Shown: positions 32,646 to 41,907, counted from the first letter of the stretch. The stretch: 64,000 nt of DNA from DATBGO01 sp050011895 (GCA_050011895.1 JBEKIF010000011.1:28712-92711), one strand, 5' to 3'. The notes: generated from the letters alone by a model not told the origin. A program made the numbers and translations.

Positions 32646-34480
32646 GCGGCCAGGCCGCAGCCTCATGGCGCGGAGTCGCGGCGGAGGAAGCTGACGACAT
32701 CCCGGCGAGCCTTGCCGCGCTGCTCCGCCGCCGGGGCCGGTACCTCCTGCAGGAACTACTCCGCCCGCACAAGGCGACGACAGCGGCGATCCTCGCCCTG
32801 ATCGTGACCGCCAACCTGGCGGCGCTGGCCGGGCCGTGGCTAGTCGGCCTCGGGATCGACCGCATCCCGCAGCTCACCAGGTCGCACGACGCAGCGCCGC
32901 TGGCCGTCATCATCGCGGCCTTTGCCGCCGCTGTGGCCGTCCAGGCCGTCACCAGCAGGTCCTACATTGCGGCCATGGGCCGGCTCGGCGGAAATGTGGT
33001 GCTTGACCTGCGGCGGGGCCTGTTCGCCCAGTTCCAGCGCCTGCCCGTGTCGTTCCATGAGCGTTACACGTCCGGCCGGGTCATCTCGAGGCAGACCTCG
33101 GACGTCGACTCGATCGAGGACCTGTTTGATGAGGGCCTTGACTCACTGGTGTCGGCTACCTTCTCGCTGCTGCTCGTCGGCGCCGGGATGCTGCTGCTCG
33201 ACTGGCCCCTCGCGCTGGTCGTGATGGCCGGCTTCGCCCCGCTGACCTGGATGACGGCATGGTTCAGGCGCGAGTCGGCCATCGCCTACCGGCGGACCAG
33301 GGAGACAATCGCTGAAGTCATCGTGCACTTCGTCGAGACCTTCAGCGGTATCCGCGCGGTGCATGCCTTCCGCAGGGAGGGCCGGAACCAGGAGATCTTC
33401 GGCGAGCTGAACGCCGGCTACGCCGCAGCCAGCCTGCGCTCGTCGCGGCTGATCGCCATCTACTCGCCCGGCATCAACCTGGTCGGCAACCTCGCCGTCG
33501 GGGCGGTGCTGCTGTACGGCGGGCTCCGGGTCATCCACGGCAGCATGCCGGTCGGGGTCCTCGTCACCTTCCTGCTCTACCTGGAGCGTTTCTTCGACCC
33601 GCTGCAGGATCTCGCGCAGTTCTACAACACGTTCCAGTCGTCGGCGGCGGCGCTGGAAAAGATCTCCGGCGTGCTCGACGAGCCTCCGCTGGTGGCCGAG
33701 CCAGCGTCCCCCGTTCAGCTTCCGGGTTTGACTGATGCGGCCCGGGGCGGCCGGGCGGTGCTATTCGAGTCGGTCCGGTTCGGCTACCGCGACGCGGTCG
33801 TGCTGCCCGGCCTCGACCTCATGATCCCGGCCGGCCAGACAGCAGCCATGGTCGGGGCGACCGGCTCGGGTAAGACGACCATCGCCCGGCTGCTCGCCCG
33901 CTTCTACGACCCGGACGAAGGACGGGTGCTCCTGGACGGCGTCGACCTCCGGCAGCTGCCTGACGCGAGCCTGCGGCATGAGGTCGTCTTGATCACTCAG
34001 GAGAACTTCCTGTTCAGCGGCAGCGTAGCGGACAATATCGAGCTGGGCAGGCCGGGCGCATCGCGGGCTGAGATCGAGGCTGCCACCGCCGAGATCGGAG
34101 CGCATTCGTTTATCCGCGCGCTGCCTGGCGGCTACGACGCGCAGGTGGGCAAGCGCGGCGGGCGGCTCTCGGCCGGGCAGCGCCAGCTCATCTCGTTCGC
34201 GCGGGCCTTTCTCGCAGCGCCCGCCGTGCTGGTACTCGACGAGGCGACCTCGCTGCTCGACATCCCGGGCGAGCGTCTCGTGCAGCGGGCGCTGCGCACC
34301 ATCCTGGCCGGCCGGACGGCACTGATCATCGCCCACCGGTTGTCCACGGTGGAGATCGCGGACCGGGTCCTGGTAATCTCTGGCGGCCGGATCGTGGAAG
34401 ACGGCCAGCCGGGCCAGCTCCTGGCCGGAGACGGCAGCTACGCCGCGCTTCATGACAGCTGGCGGCAGAGCCTCGCCTGA
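32642..34480 (+). CDS. ABC exporter half-transporter, second pair, subunit 2 (consensus site)
   Basis: A 612-residue half-transporter. Six helices (residues ~50-330) precede an ATPase domain with Walker A GATGSGKTTIA near residue 404, Walker B VLVLDEATSLLD with catalytic Glu, and the signature altered to LSAGQRQLISFARAF. It complements the degenerate subunit encoded just upstream, again predicting a heterodimer with one active site. GTG 32642 overlaps the upstream stop by 4 nt. The pair has no regulator beside it, unlike the first pair. Confidence 0.93.
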   Translation: MSGQAAASWRGVAAEEADDIPASLAALLRRRGRYLLQELLRPHKATTAAILALIVTANLAALAGPWLVGLGIDRIPQLTRSHDAAPLAVIIAAFAAAVAVQAVTSRSYIAAMGRLGGNVVLDLRRGLFAQFQRLPVSFHERYTSGRVISRQTSDVDSIEDLFDEGLDSLVSATFSLLLVGAGMLLLDWPLALVVMAGFAPLTWMTAWFRRESAIAYRRTRETIAEVIVHFVETFSGIRAVHAFRREGRNQEIFGELNAGYAAASLRSSRLIAIYSPGINLVGNLAVGAVLLYGGLRVIHGSMPVGVLVTFLLYLERFFDPLQDLAQFYNTFQSSAAALEKISGVLDEPPLVAEPASPVQLPGLTDAARGGRAVLFESVRFGYRDAVVLPGLDLMIPAGQTAAMVGATGSGKTTIARLLARFYDPDEGRVLLDGVDLRQLPDASLRHEVVLITQENFLFSGSVADNIELGRPGASRAEIEAATAEIGAHSFIRALPGGYDAQVGKRGGRLSAGQRQLISFARAFLAAPAVLVLDEATSLLDIPGERLVQRALRTILAGRTALIIAHRLSTVEIADRVLVISGGRIVEDGQPGQLLAGDGSYAALHDSWRQSLA

Positions 34481-34555
34481 GTCGCTGGCGCTGGCTCGGC
34501 TGGCACGATTTCGCCCGGTAGGCTTGCCGGCCGGCGATCCGCTAAGCTGGCCCGC

Positions 34556-34978
34556 GTGATCATGGGCAGGAAACAGGTCAGCGCCGCGGCGGAAGCCGAG
34601 TACGCAGCCGACGTCGCGCTCGCCGCGAAGTTCGACGAACTGCTCGCCCGGGCGCGCACGGCCGAGCAGGACTTCAGGACGGCGCAGGCCGGCGGCGTGC
34701 CAGCCGATCAGCAGTATCCGCTGGCCAGAAAGCTGGACACGGCCCTGACTGAGGTAATGCGCGCCGCCTACGCGGCTGAGCGCGCGGAGATCGGGCCGCA
34801 TGGCTATGACGACCGGATCTACCGCCGAAAGGCCAAGGCAAAGCCGGCCGTGCACGCCTGGACGGACGAGGCGGAACGGCTGCTGACCCTGCGCGAGACC
34901 CACCAGCTGACCGGGATACCACCGGCGCCGCGCACCGGCCAGTTTGGCGGGAGCGCCGGCCGGGTGCCAGCCGCCTGA
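34556..34978 (+). CDS. Hypothetical helical protein
   Basis: A 140-residue charged, Ala-rich helical protein of no recognised family: KQVSAAAEAEYAADVALAAKFDELLARA, then a basic stretch YRRKAKAKPAVHAW and a disordered end. No membrane segment. GTG 34556 follows TAAGCT (34543-34548) by 7 nt, again leaderless; ATG 34562 is an alternative. It lies 75 nt after the ABC operon but has its own promoter. Confidence 0.65.
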   Translation: MIMGRKQVSAAAEAEYAADVALAAKFDELLARARTAEQDFRTAQAGGVPADQQYPLARKLDTALTEVMRAAYAAERAEIGPHGYDDRIYRRKAKAKPAVHAWTDEAERLLTLRETHQLTGIPPAPRTGQFGGSAGRVPAA

Positions 34979-35203
34979 TTGACCGGCCACCGCGGCGGCG
35001 GCCGTCGTCCGGTCACCACCGGTCACCTCTGGCTGCAGCGGCGCACTGAAGCTCATCGGCCCGCCATCGGCGGGTCGCGTTCTCGGCTCCGCGCTTAAGC
35101 AGCTGACTGGCGGGCGGTGACGAGGACCTGGCGCGGGCCCGCCGCTGGGACTTTTTTTCCGGCTGAGGGAATTTCCGGCGTGGGTGGTCCTAAGATAGTC
35201 ACA
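34979..35203. other. Gap with AT-rich promoter for the DUF5999 region
   Basis: No gene was found here. A run of eight T (GACTTTTTTTTCC-like, near 35152) and the palindromic GGGAATTTCC lie before TAAGAT (35191-35196), a likely -10. Repeats of TAGT[C/T]AC follow at 35196-35215. Confidence 0.4.
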
Positions 35204-35302
35204 ATGGGTAGTTACATAGTGGCGGAGAGCGTTGCCGTGAAAGCTACAAAGGATGACACGGAAAACCGTCACAACGAGCCATGCCGCAACTCGGACCGAT
35301 AG
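35204..35302 (+). CDS. Possible 32-residue leaderless small protein before DUF5999
   Basis: ATG 35204 lies 7 nt after TAAGAT, the spacing seen for other leaderless genes in the window. The frame encodes 32 residues (MGSYIVAESVAVKATKDDTE at the start, one Cys near the end) and stops at 35302, 56 nt before the DUF5999 gene. Third codon positions are not GC-rich as in neighbouring genes, so this may be a leader peptide or non-coding. I do not recognise the product. Confidence 0.3.
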   Translation: MGSYIVAESVAVKATKDDTENRHNEPCRNSDR

Positions 35303-35358
35303 TGGCACAGTAGGCTCAGATCAAGACCGCGACGAAGATAAATCAGGAGGCACACAGG

Positions 35359-35601
35359 ATGTGCCCGCACACGCCCCCGTGTCCGGATCCAAGCGGCCCG
35401 GACGGTGAGGCAGCCCGTACCATCATCAGCCATCCCGAGCAGGGCTGGAGCCTGCTCTGTAATGGCATCGTGGTATTCGAGGACACTGGCGAACTGCTCC
35501 CAGACGGCGACGCGGTAGAGCCCCACCGCCCGACAGATCTGATACCGGCCACGCCTGCCGTGCGCCGGTCAGTGGCCAGCACCCACTCGCCAGCCGCCTA
35601 G
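35359..35601 (+). CDS. DUF5999 small protein
   Basis: An 80-residue protein of the DUF5999 family, widespread in actinobacteria and of unknown function. The family core is complete: two Cys near the start (MCPHTPPCP), then HPEQGWSLLCNGIVVFEDTGELLPDG and PHRP. The Cys residues could bind metal. The AGGAGG ribosome site 9 nt before ATG 35359 is strong. A hairpin follows. Confidence 0.88.
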   Translation: MCPHTPPCPDPSGPDGEAARTIISHPEQGWSLLCNGIVVFEDTGELLPDGDAVEPHRPTDLIPATPAVRRSVASTHSPAA

Positions 35602-35627
35602 CCGGCCCTGTGGGCCTGCATCCTGGC

Positions 35628-35642
35628 CCGCCCTCCGGGCGG
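35628..35642 (+). terminator. Short hairpin after the DUF5999 gene
   Basis: CCGCCC and GGGCGG form a 6-bp stem around TCC, 26 nt after the stop. Confidence 0.35.
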
Positions 35643-35703
35643 CACTCCGTCGTTACGTGATCGGGCTAGACAGTAGCCGGGACTTGCGCGTTGATGCCGG
35701 CAG

Positions 35704-36309
35704 TCAGGGCGGGCCGAGCCCGAGAGCCTCGCGGAGCCAGGTTCCGACCGCGCTGGTGACGGCTGCCGGGCTGGCTGCCAGGGAGTGTGCCTCGCCGGGC
35801 AGCACAACCACCCGGTCGGCGGCCGCGGCGTCCGGGACGCCGAACGGGTCGCGCGCGCCGTTCACCACGAGTACGCGGGCACCGGCCGCCCGGAGTTCGG
35901 CGAGCCGGGAACGCTCCGGATGACCAGGCGGGTGCAGCGGGAAGGCGAGCGCGACCACGCCTCGCGCGCCGGCCGCACGGGCGGTACGGCAGGCAAGCCG
36001 GGCGCCATTGCTGCGGCCGCCCTGGACGAGCGGGATACCCGGGAACATCTCTCGCAGCACCGCGGCGATCTCCAGCCAGGCCGCGTCCTGCCGGGCCGCT
36101 GAGCCTGGCGCCCGGCCGCCGCGAACCCGGTAAGGCTGGGTCACCCGCGCGACCACGCCGCCGAGCGCCGCTGCGGCATCGCGGGCGGCGAGCAGGTCGG
36201 CGCTGTTCGGGCCGCCTCCGGCGCCATGCGTCAGCGTCATCAGGAAGACCGGCGACGGGCACTCGTCGAGCTCAGCCAGCGCGGTCCCGTAGCTGGTCAC
36301 GATCTCCAC
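35704..36309 (-). CDS. Alpha/beta hydrolase of the KANL3/Tex30 type
   Basis: A 201-residue compact alpha/beta hydrolase related to the dienelactone-hydrolase-like KANL3/Tex30 family. The nucleophile lies in LVQGGRSNGARLACRTA (GRSNG), the acid in LVVNGARDPFGVP and the His in LPGEAHSLAASP. An early TLTHGAGGGPNS loop forms the oxyanion region. Substrate unknown. It lies just downstream of uvrA on the same strand's left side; ATG 36309 is the start. Confidence 0.85.
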   Translation of the reverse strand: MEIVTSYGTALAELDECPSPVFLMTLTHGAGGGPNSADLLAARDAAAALGGVVARVTQPYRVRGGRAPGSAARQDAAWLEIAAVLREMFPGIPLVQGGRSNGARLACRTARAAGARGVVALAFPLHPPGHPERSRLAELRAAGARVLVVNGARDPFGVPDAAAADRVVVLPGEAHSLAASPAAVTSAVGTWLREALGLGPP

Positions 36310-36375
36310 ACCGGAAGCGTAGCCGCCCGCGCCCGGCGCAGGTCAGCTGCCCGCGGGCGATCACCCCCCGGGCTG

Positions 36376-39231
36376 CTAGCCGTGCAGCGTCTTGGCCAGG
36401 TACTGGCCGGTGTAGCTGTCGTCGACCTGCGCCACCTGCTCGGGCGTTCCGGTCGCCACCACGCTCCCGCCGCGAGATCCGCCCTCTGGGCCGAGGTCGA
36501 TGACCCAGTCGGCGGTCTTGATCACATCCAGGTTGTGCTCGATCACGATGACGGTGTTGCCGCCGTCCACCAGCCTGCCGAGCACGCCGAGCAACTTGCG
36601 GATGTCGTCGAAGTGCAGGCCGGTGGTGGGCTCATCCAGCACGTAGATCGTCCGGCCGGTGGACCGGCGCTGCAGCTCGGACGCCAGCTTGACCCGCTGC
36701 GCCTCGCCGCCGGACAGGGTTGGCGCCGGCTGGCCGAGCCGGACGTAGCCGAGGCCGACATCGACCAGCGTCTTCAGGTGCCGGTGGATGGCGGGCACCG
36801 GCTCGAAGAACTCGGCCCCCTCCTCGATCGGCATGTCGAGGACGTCGGCGATGGTCTTGCCCTTGTAGTGCACCTGCAGGGTGTCGGTGTTGTACCGGGC
36901 GCCGTGACAGACCTCGCAGGGCACGTAAACATCGGGCAGGAACTGCATCTCGATCTTGATAGTGCCGTCGCCCGCGCACGCCTCGCACCGGCCGCCCTTG
37001 ACGTTGAACGAGAACCGGCCCGGCTGGTAACCGCGGACCTTCGCCTCGGTCGTCTGCGCGAACAGCCGCCGGACATGATCGAAGACCCCGGTGTAGGTGG
37101 CCGGGTTGGACCGCGGGGTCCGGCCGATCGGGCCCTGGTCGACATGCACCACCTTGTCCAGGTGCTGCATCCCGGTGACCCTGGTATGCCGCCCTGGCAC
37201 GGTGCGCGCGCCGTGCAGTTCCTTGGCGAGCGCGTTATAGAGGATGTCGTTGACCAGCGTCGACTTGCCGGAGCCCGAGACCCCGGTGACCGCGATGAGG
37301 CAGCCGAGCGGGAACGCCACGTCAACGCCGCGCAGGTTGTGCTCGGTGGCGCCCTTGACCGCCACCTCCCTGCCCCGGGTGCGCTTCCTGCGGCTGGCGG
37401 GCAGCGGGATAGCCTCGCGGCCGGTCAGGTAGGCGCCGGTCAGCGACTCCTTGCTGGCGAGCAATTCCTTGACCGGCCCGGAGACGACGATGTGGCCGCC
37501 GTGCTCGCCCGCCCGCGGGCCGATGTCGACGACCCAGTCGGCCGCCCTGATCGTGTCCTCGTCGTGCTCGACCACGATCAGCGTATTGCCGAGATCGCGG
37601 AGCCTGATCAGCGTCTCCAGCAGCCGGTGGTTGTCGCGCTGGTGCAGCCCGATGGACGGCTCGTCCAGTACGTACAAGACACCCACCAGGCCCGAGCCGA
37701 TCTGGGTGGCCAGCCGGATCCGCTGCGCCTCGCCGCCGGCCAGGGTAGCCGCGGCGCGGTCCAGGGTCAGGTAGTCAAGTCCCACGTCGAGCAGGAAGCC
37801 GAGCCTCGAATTGACTTCCTTGAGTATCCGGCCCGCGATGTGCTGATCACGGTCGGAGAGCTCAAGCGAGAGCAGCAGCTTGGCCAGCTCGCCGATCGGC
37901 AGCGCGCAGTATGCGGCGATCGACCTGCCGTCGACGGTGACCGCCAGCGAGACCGGCTTCAGCCGGGCGCCCTGGCAGGACGGGCACGGCACCTCGCGCA
38001 TGTACCCCGCGAACCGCTCGCGGCTCGAATCGCTCTCGGCCTCGGCGTGCCGGCGCTCGATGTAGGGGACGGCCCCCTCGAAGTTGGTGTAGTAGGACCG
38101 TTCCCTGCCGTACCTGTTCTTGTACCTGACGTGGACCTGCTGGTCATAGCCGTGCAGCAGCGCGTGCTGGGCGGCGGCGGGCAGCCTGGACCACGGCGCA
38201 TCGATCTTGAACCCCATCGCGTCGCCGAGTGCCTCGATCAGCCTGGTGAAGTAGTCGCTGATGTGGCCGCCGCTCCACGGCCCGATCGCGCCTTCGGCCA
38301 GCGTCCTGGCCGGATCGGCGACGACAAGCTCCGGGTCGACCTCCATCCGGGTGCCCAGGCCGGTGCAGTCCGGGCAGGCCCCCCACGGGGAGTTGAACGA
38401 GAACGACCGCGGCTCCAGCTCATCGAAGGACAGGTCATCGTAGAGGCAGGCCAGATGCTCGGAGTACATCCGCTCCCGGTGCTGGTCGGTCTCGGGCAGG
38501 TCAACGAAGTCAAGCACGACGATGCCGCCGGACAGCCCGAGTGCCGTCTCTACCGAGTCGGTGAGCCTGCGCCGGGCGGCCTGCTTGACGTCGAGCCGGT
38601 CGACCACGACCTCGATGTCGTGCTTCTCGTATTTCTTCAGCGCCGGCACCGTCCCGGTCGTGGCACTGTCCAGCCGGATGACCGTGCCGTCCACCCTGGC
38701 CCGCGAGTAACCCTTGGCCTGCAGCTCGCGCAGCAGCTCGGCGTACTCCCCCTTGCGGCTGCGTACCACCGGCGCGAGCACCTGGAACCTGGTGCCCTCG
38801 TCAAGCTCGAGCACCCGGTCGACGATCTGCTGCGGGCTCTGCCTGGCGATCGGCCGGCCGCAGATCGGGCAGTGCGGCTTGCCGACCCGCGCATACAGCA
38901 GCCGGAGGTAGTCATAGACCTCGGTGATCGTGCCGACGGTCGAGCGCGGGTTCCGGCCGGCCGCTTTCTGGTCGATGGAGACCGCCGGTGACAGCCCGTC
39001 GATGAAGTCGACGTCGGGCTTGTCCATCTGGCCGAGGAACTGCCTGGCGTAGGCCGACAGTGATTCGACATACCTGCGCTGCCCCTCGGCGAAGATGGTG
39101 TCGAACGCGAGGCTGGACTTGCCCGACCCGGACAGGCCGGTGAAGACGATCAGGGCATCCCGCGGCAGATCGAGCGACACGTCCTTAAGGTTGTGCTCGC
39201 GCGCGCCGCGGACGACGAGACGATCAGCCAC
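36376..39231 (-). CDS. uvrA: Excinuclease ABC subunit A
   Basis: A 951-residue UvrA, the damage sensor of nucleotide excision repair that loads UvrB. Two ABC ATPase modules are present: Walker A GLSGSGKSSLAFDTIFAEGQ near residue 31 and GVSGSGKSTLVNDIL near residue 650, with signatures LAGGEAQRIRLA and LSGGEAQRVKLA. Zinc cysteines are visible in CPICG (first insertion), CPDC...CPSC and CEACAGDG...CEVCHG. Length is standard. No GAAC(N4)GTTC-type LexA site was seen before the gene. A 921-codon open frame on the opposite strand is an effect of codon bias. Confidence 0.98.
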   Translation of the reverse strand: MADRLVVRGAREHNLKDVSLDLPRDALIVFTGLSGSGKSSLAFDTIFAEGQRRYVESLSAYARQFLGQMDKPDVDFIDGLSPAVSIDQKAAGRNPRSTVGTITEVYDYLRLLYARVGKPHCPICGRPIARQSPQQIVDRVLELDEGTRFQVLAPVVRSRKGEYAELLRELQAKGYSRARVDGTVIRLDSATTGTVPALKKYEKHDIEVVVDRLDVKQAARRRLTDSVETALGLSGGIVVLDFVDLPETDQHRERMYSEHLACLYDDLSFDELEPRSFSFNSPWGACPDCTGLGTRMEVDPELVVADPARTLAEGAIGPWSGGHISDYFTRLIEALGDAMGFKIDAPWSRLPAAAQHALLHGYDQQVHVRYKNRYGRERSYYTNFEGAVPYIERRHAEAESDSSRERFAGYMREVPCPSCQGARLKPVSLAVTVDGRSIAAYCALPIGELAKLLLSLELSDRDQHIAGRILKEVNSRLGFLLDVGLDYLTLDRAAATLAGGEAQRIRLATQIGSGLVGVLYVLDEPSIGLHQRDNHRLLETLIRLRDLGNTLIVVEHDEDTIRAADWVVDIGPRAGEHGGHIVVSGPVKELLASKESLTGAYLTGREAIPLPASRRKRTRGREVAVKGATEHNLRGVDVAFPLGCLIAVTGVSGSGKSTLVNDILYNALAKELHGARTVPGRHTRVTGMQHLDKVVHVDQGPIGRTPRSNPATYTGVFDHVRRLFAQTTEAKVRGYQPGRFSFNVKGGRCEACAGDGTIKIEMQFLPDVYVPCEVCHGARYNTDTLQVHYKGKTIADVLDMPIEEGAEFFEPVPAIHRHLKTLVDVGLGYVRLGQPAPTLSGGEAQRVKLASELQRRSTGRTIYVLDEPTTGLHFDDIRKLLGVLGRLVDGGNTVIVIEHNLDVIKTADWVIDLGPEGGSRGGSVVATGTPEQVAQVDDSYTGQYLAKTLHG

Positions 39232-39615
39232 TTGCGCTCAGTTCTCCGGTGTTGAAGACAGCCTTATCGGGATTGGGGGACGCCTCGCCATCGTATCCGG
39301 GGGCGCTGACAAAACCGGGGTGCTTCGGCAGCCCCGCCGGGCGCCTGGCGGCTTGGGCGGCGCAGCCCGCTCCTCCGTCGCTGGCATCGCGATGCCCGGC
39401 GGAGACCTAGCGGCAACACCAGGGCCGCCGCGGATGTTCCGGCCGGCCGGGACATCCGCGGCGCAGGGACTCCGGGGGCCGCCCGCCCGCGGGCCGGCCG
39501 AGCCGGCCGGCCCGCCCGCGGGGCCGGCCCCTAAGCTGCCTGCAGGACGTGACGGGCCGCAGCGACCGGCCCCGGCCGCACTGCCCTCGCAGCTAAGTGA
39601 CCGGATGGAGCGGGA
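39232..39615. other. Intergenic gap between uvrA and the metallo-hydrolase gene
   Basis: This 384-bp stretch separates divergent genes. It is extremely GC-rich with runs such as GGCCGGCCCGCCCGCGG (near 39495-39520) and holds no frame I can support. It should contain both promoters; none is obvious. A GGAGCGGGA ribosome site lies before 39616. Confidence 0.5.
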
Positions 39616-40281
39616 ATGACCTACACAGGTGACGTCAGCGTCGGCGGGCCGGCGGACACCAGGGAGCTTCCCGGGCTGACCATTACCAAGGTGGCGGTCG
39701 GACCGCTGGATAACAACGCCTACCTGCTGCGCTGCACCGCCACCGGGGAACTGCTGCTGATCGACGCGGCGAACGAGGCGGACACGCTGCTCAAGCTGAT
39801 CGGCGGCAGCCGGCTGGCCACCGTGGTCACCACCCACCGGCATTGGGATCACTGGGCCGCGCTGCGGGCGGTCCAGGAGGCGACCGGGGCGGCCACGGCC
39901 GCCCATCCAGCGGATGCGGATGAGCTGCCCATCCAGGTCACCCGGCTAGTCGGCCAGGGCGACACGATCGGGGTAGGCAACGCGCGGCTGTCGGTCATCC
40001 ACTTGCGTGGCCACACGCCGGGCAGCATCGCGCTCTGCTACGACGCGGACGGCGCGCTGGCCGGCACCCCGCACTTGTTCACCGGCGACTCGCTTTTCCC
40101 CGGCGGTCCCGGCAACACCGAAGGCGACCCGGCCAGGTTCGGCCAGCTGATCGGCGACCTGGAAGAACGCATCTTCGGCCAGCTGCCTGACGGCACCTGG
40201 GTCTACCCGGGCCACGGCCAGGACACCACGATCGGCGCCGAGCGTCCGCAGCTAGCTGAATGGCGCGCGCGCGGCTGGTGA
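39616..40281 (+). CDS. Metallo-beta-lactamase-fold hydrolase (glyoxalase II-like)
   Basis: A 221-residue MBL-fold enzyme. The metal motif is THRHWDHW (HxHxDH type, with Arg and Trp variants), with further ligands in LRGHTPGSIALCY (His), LFTGDSLFPGG (Asp) and VYPGHGQDT (His). The arrangement matches hydroxyacylglutathione-hydrolase-like thioesterases, whose actinobacterial substrates would be mycothiol or other thioesters. Genes of this type often stand beside uvrA in actinobacteria. ATG 39616 has a GGAG ribosome site. Confidence 0.9.
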   Translation: MTYTGDVSVGGPADTRELPGLTITKVAVGPLDNNAYLLRCTATGELLLIDAANEADTLLKLIGGSRLATVVTTHRHWDHWAALRAVQEATGAATAAHPADADELPIQVTRLVGQGDTIGVGNARLSVIHLRGHTPGSIALCYDADGALAGTPHLFTGDSLFPGGPGNTEGDPARFGQLIGDLEERIFGQLPDGTWVYPGHGQDTTIGAERPQLAEWRARGW

Positions 40282-40345
40282 CCTGTTCGCAACCGGCCGA
40301 TGACGGAGCAGCGCGAGTTCATCGTGGCCGGCGCCGGCCTGCCCG

Positions 40346-41026
40346 TCAGCGGACTAGTTGCGCAAAGGCGATGACGTTGCTCAGGTAATGGCCGGTGGCC
40401 TGGTCGAAGGTACCGCCGCAGGTGATCAGGCGCAGCTGCGCGTCTGGTACCGGGCCGTACACAGCCGCAGCAGGAAACCGGGCCTTCGGGTACAGGTGCA
40501 GCGAGGTGACCTTGAAGACCGCCACCGACCCGTCGGCCCGCCTGACGTACACGCGGTTGCCCGGATGAAGCAGCCGCAGCCGGAAGAAAATGCCGGGTCC
40601 GGCCAGCGAATCGATATGGCCGGCGATCACCGCGGCGCCGATCGCGCCGGGCCGCGGGCTGCCGGTGTACCAGCCCGCCACCGCGGCGCTGGCCGGGACC
40701 TGCAGCGCGCCGCCCCGGCTGAGCCCCAGCCGGATCAGCCGGGTACGCACGCCGATCACCGGAATGATCAGCTGAGTCGGCCTGGCGACCGCCACGGTGG
40801 CCGAGGGGCCGGGTACCGCGGCGCGCTTGCCGCGCGGGACCGGCACCAGCGGGGCCCGGCCGACCGGGACAGCGCGGTGCGCGGTGCCGCTGGCTGTCGC
40901 GAGGCCGCGGGCGCAGATGCTCACGGCCAGCAGCCCGGCCAGCAGCGCCGCCACCGCGGCCGGCCGGCGCGCCACTCGGCGCACCGCGCGCGAGCGCGAC
41001 TGGTGCCGGCCGAACCGCCTGATCAC
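40346..41026 (-). CDS. Class F sortase
   Basis: A 226-residue membrane-anchored transpeptidase. An N-terminal basic stretch and one helix (residues ~21-42) hold it in the membrane. The catalytic domain starts at TQLIIPVIGVRTRL, with the active His in AVIAGHIDS, the Cys in LRLITCGGTFDQATGHYLSNVIAFA; the Arg expected for catalysis is not certain. Class F sortases attach or process LPxTG-like proteins in actinobacteria. ATG 41026 follows the DUF4397 gene by one base, so the two are one operon; the DUF4397 protein is the likely substrate. Confidence 0.92.
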   Translation of the reverse strand: MIRRFGRHQSRSRAVRRVARRPAAVAALLAGLLAVSICARGLATASGTAHRAVPVGRAPLVPVPRGKRAAVPGPSATVAVARPTQLIIPVIGVRTRLIRLGLSRGGALQVPASAAVAGWYTGSPRPGAIGAAVIAGHIDSLAGPGIFFRLRLLHPGNRVYVRRADGSVAVFKVTSLHLYPKARFPAAAVYGPVPDAQLRLITCGGTFDQATGHYLSNVIAFAQLVR

Positions 41027-41027
41027 C

Positions 41028-41891
41028 TCACCTGGCGTGGCCGGCCGCCCGGCGCGGCGTGCGCAGCAGGCGGAACGCCCCGCAGGCGGCGACGAGCAGA
41101 CCTGCCAGGCCGGTCACCAGCCAGGGCAGCAGCGGTGCGCCGGGGCGCGGCGCGGTGCCGCCGAGTCCGGTGGCCGGCGCGCCCGATGGCGCCACCTGGC
41201 TGCCGGCCGCATCCTCGAGGCTGTCGATCGCGAGATGACCGGGGTCGTCGAGGATGACCACCGTGTAGATGCTGCCTGCGGCCAGCGTGAGGCTGGCGTC
41301 GGTGCTCTCGCTCTCCCCCGCCGCATGAACCGTCCAGGTGCCCGGCGCGACGCTGCGGTAGGACGTGAGCTTCGAGAAACCGAGCTTGCGCGCCAGGACC
41401 TGGCCGGCCGCGGTCACGGTGACCTGCTGCTGGTTCAGCGAGGCCTGGATGACCCTGACCAGCGCCTTGCCCGGCGGCGTGACCAGCTTGTCCTGGAGGA
41501 TCTGCAACCGCAGCCCGGAGAACGGGCCCATCCCGGCGACGGTGTAGGCATTGCCGGTGGCTACGTCGACCGTGGTGGACAAAACCGGCTTGGAGCTGGG
41601 CGCGGCACCTGCGCCGCGCATCGCGACCGTGTACTCCCCGCTGGGGACTTCCTCATACGGCGACACCGTGCCATACGCGACGTGCTTGAGCACGATCCGC
41701 GCGCTGGGGTTGCCGAATGAGTACAAGTAGACATCGACGGCGGGAGTATTCGGGGACAGGTGAGCGAGCCGGAGCCAGCCGTTCCCTGCCGATGCGGACG
41801 CGGCGGGGGCGGCGAAGGCCAGCAGGGCGGCGGCGAGTCCGCAGGCCGCGGTGGCCCGGATCAGCCGGGTCAGAGTGGGGGGCATGGTCAT
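41028..41891 (-). CDS. Secreted DUF4397-domain surface protein
   Basis: A 287-residue exported protein. A Sec signal peptide (residues ~1-33, ending AAPAASASA) is followed by a DUF4397 domain (LRLAHLSPNTPAVDVYLYSFG, then VSPYEEVPSGEYTVAMR) that spans roughly 200 residues of beta structure. The end has a membrane helix (LLPWLVTGLAGLLVAACGAF) and a basic tail. Shortly before the helix is APATG, close to an LPxTG sorting signal. DUF4397 proteins with a class F sortase beside them are common in actinobacteria. The ribosome site GGAGA precedes ATG 41891; ATG 41885 is an alternative. Confidence 0.88.
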   Translation of the reverse strand: MTMPPTLTRLIRATAACGLAAALLAFAAPAASASAGNGWLRLAHLSPNTPAVDVYLYSFGNPSARIVLKHVAYGTVSPYEEVPSGEYTVAMRGAGAAPSSKPVLSTTVDVATGNAYTVAGMGPFSGLRLQILQDKLVTPPGKALVRVIQASLNQQQVTVTAAGQVLARKLGFSKLTSYRSVAPGTWTVHAAGESESTDASLTLAAGSIYTVVILDDPGHLAIDSLEDAAGSQVAPSGAPATGLGGTAPRPGAPLLPWLVTGLAGLLVAACGAFRLLRTPRRAAGHAR

Positions 41892-41907
41892 GATCGTTAT
41901 CTCCGGT

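Noticed and set aside
36226..38991. A 921-codon open frame on the plus strand opposite uvrA
   Set aside because: It is an antisense effect of GC-rich third positions; uvrA on the minus strand is unmistakable and the plus frame has no family resemblance.
39232..39615. LexA/SOS box upstream of uvrA
   Set aside because: No GAAC(N4)GTTC-like site was found by eye.
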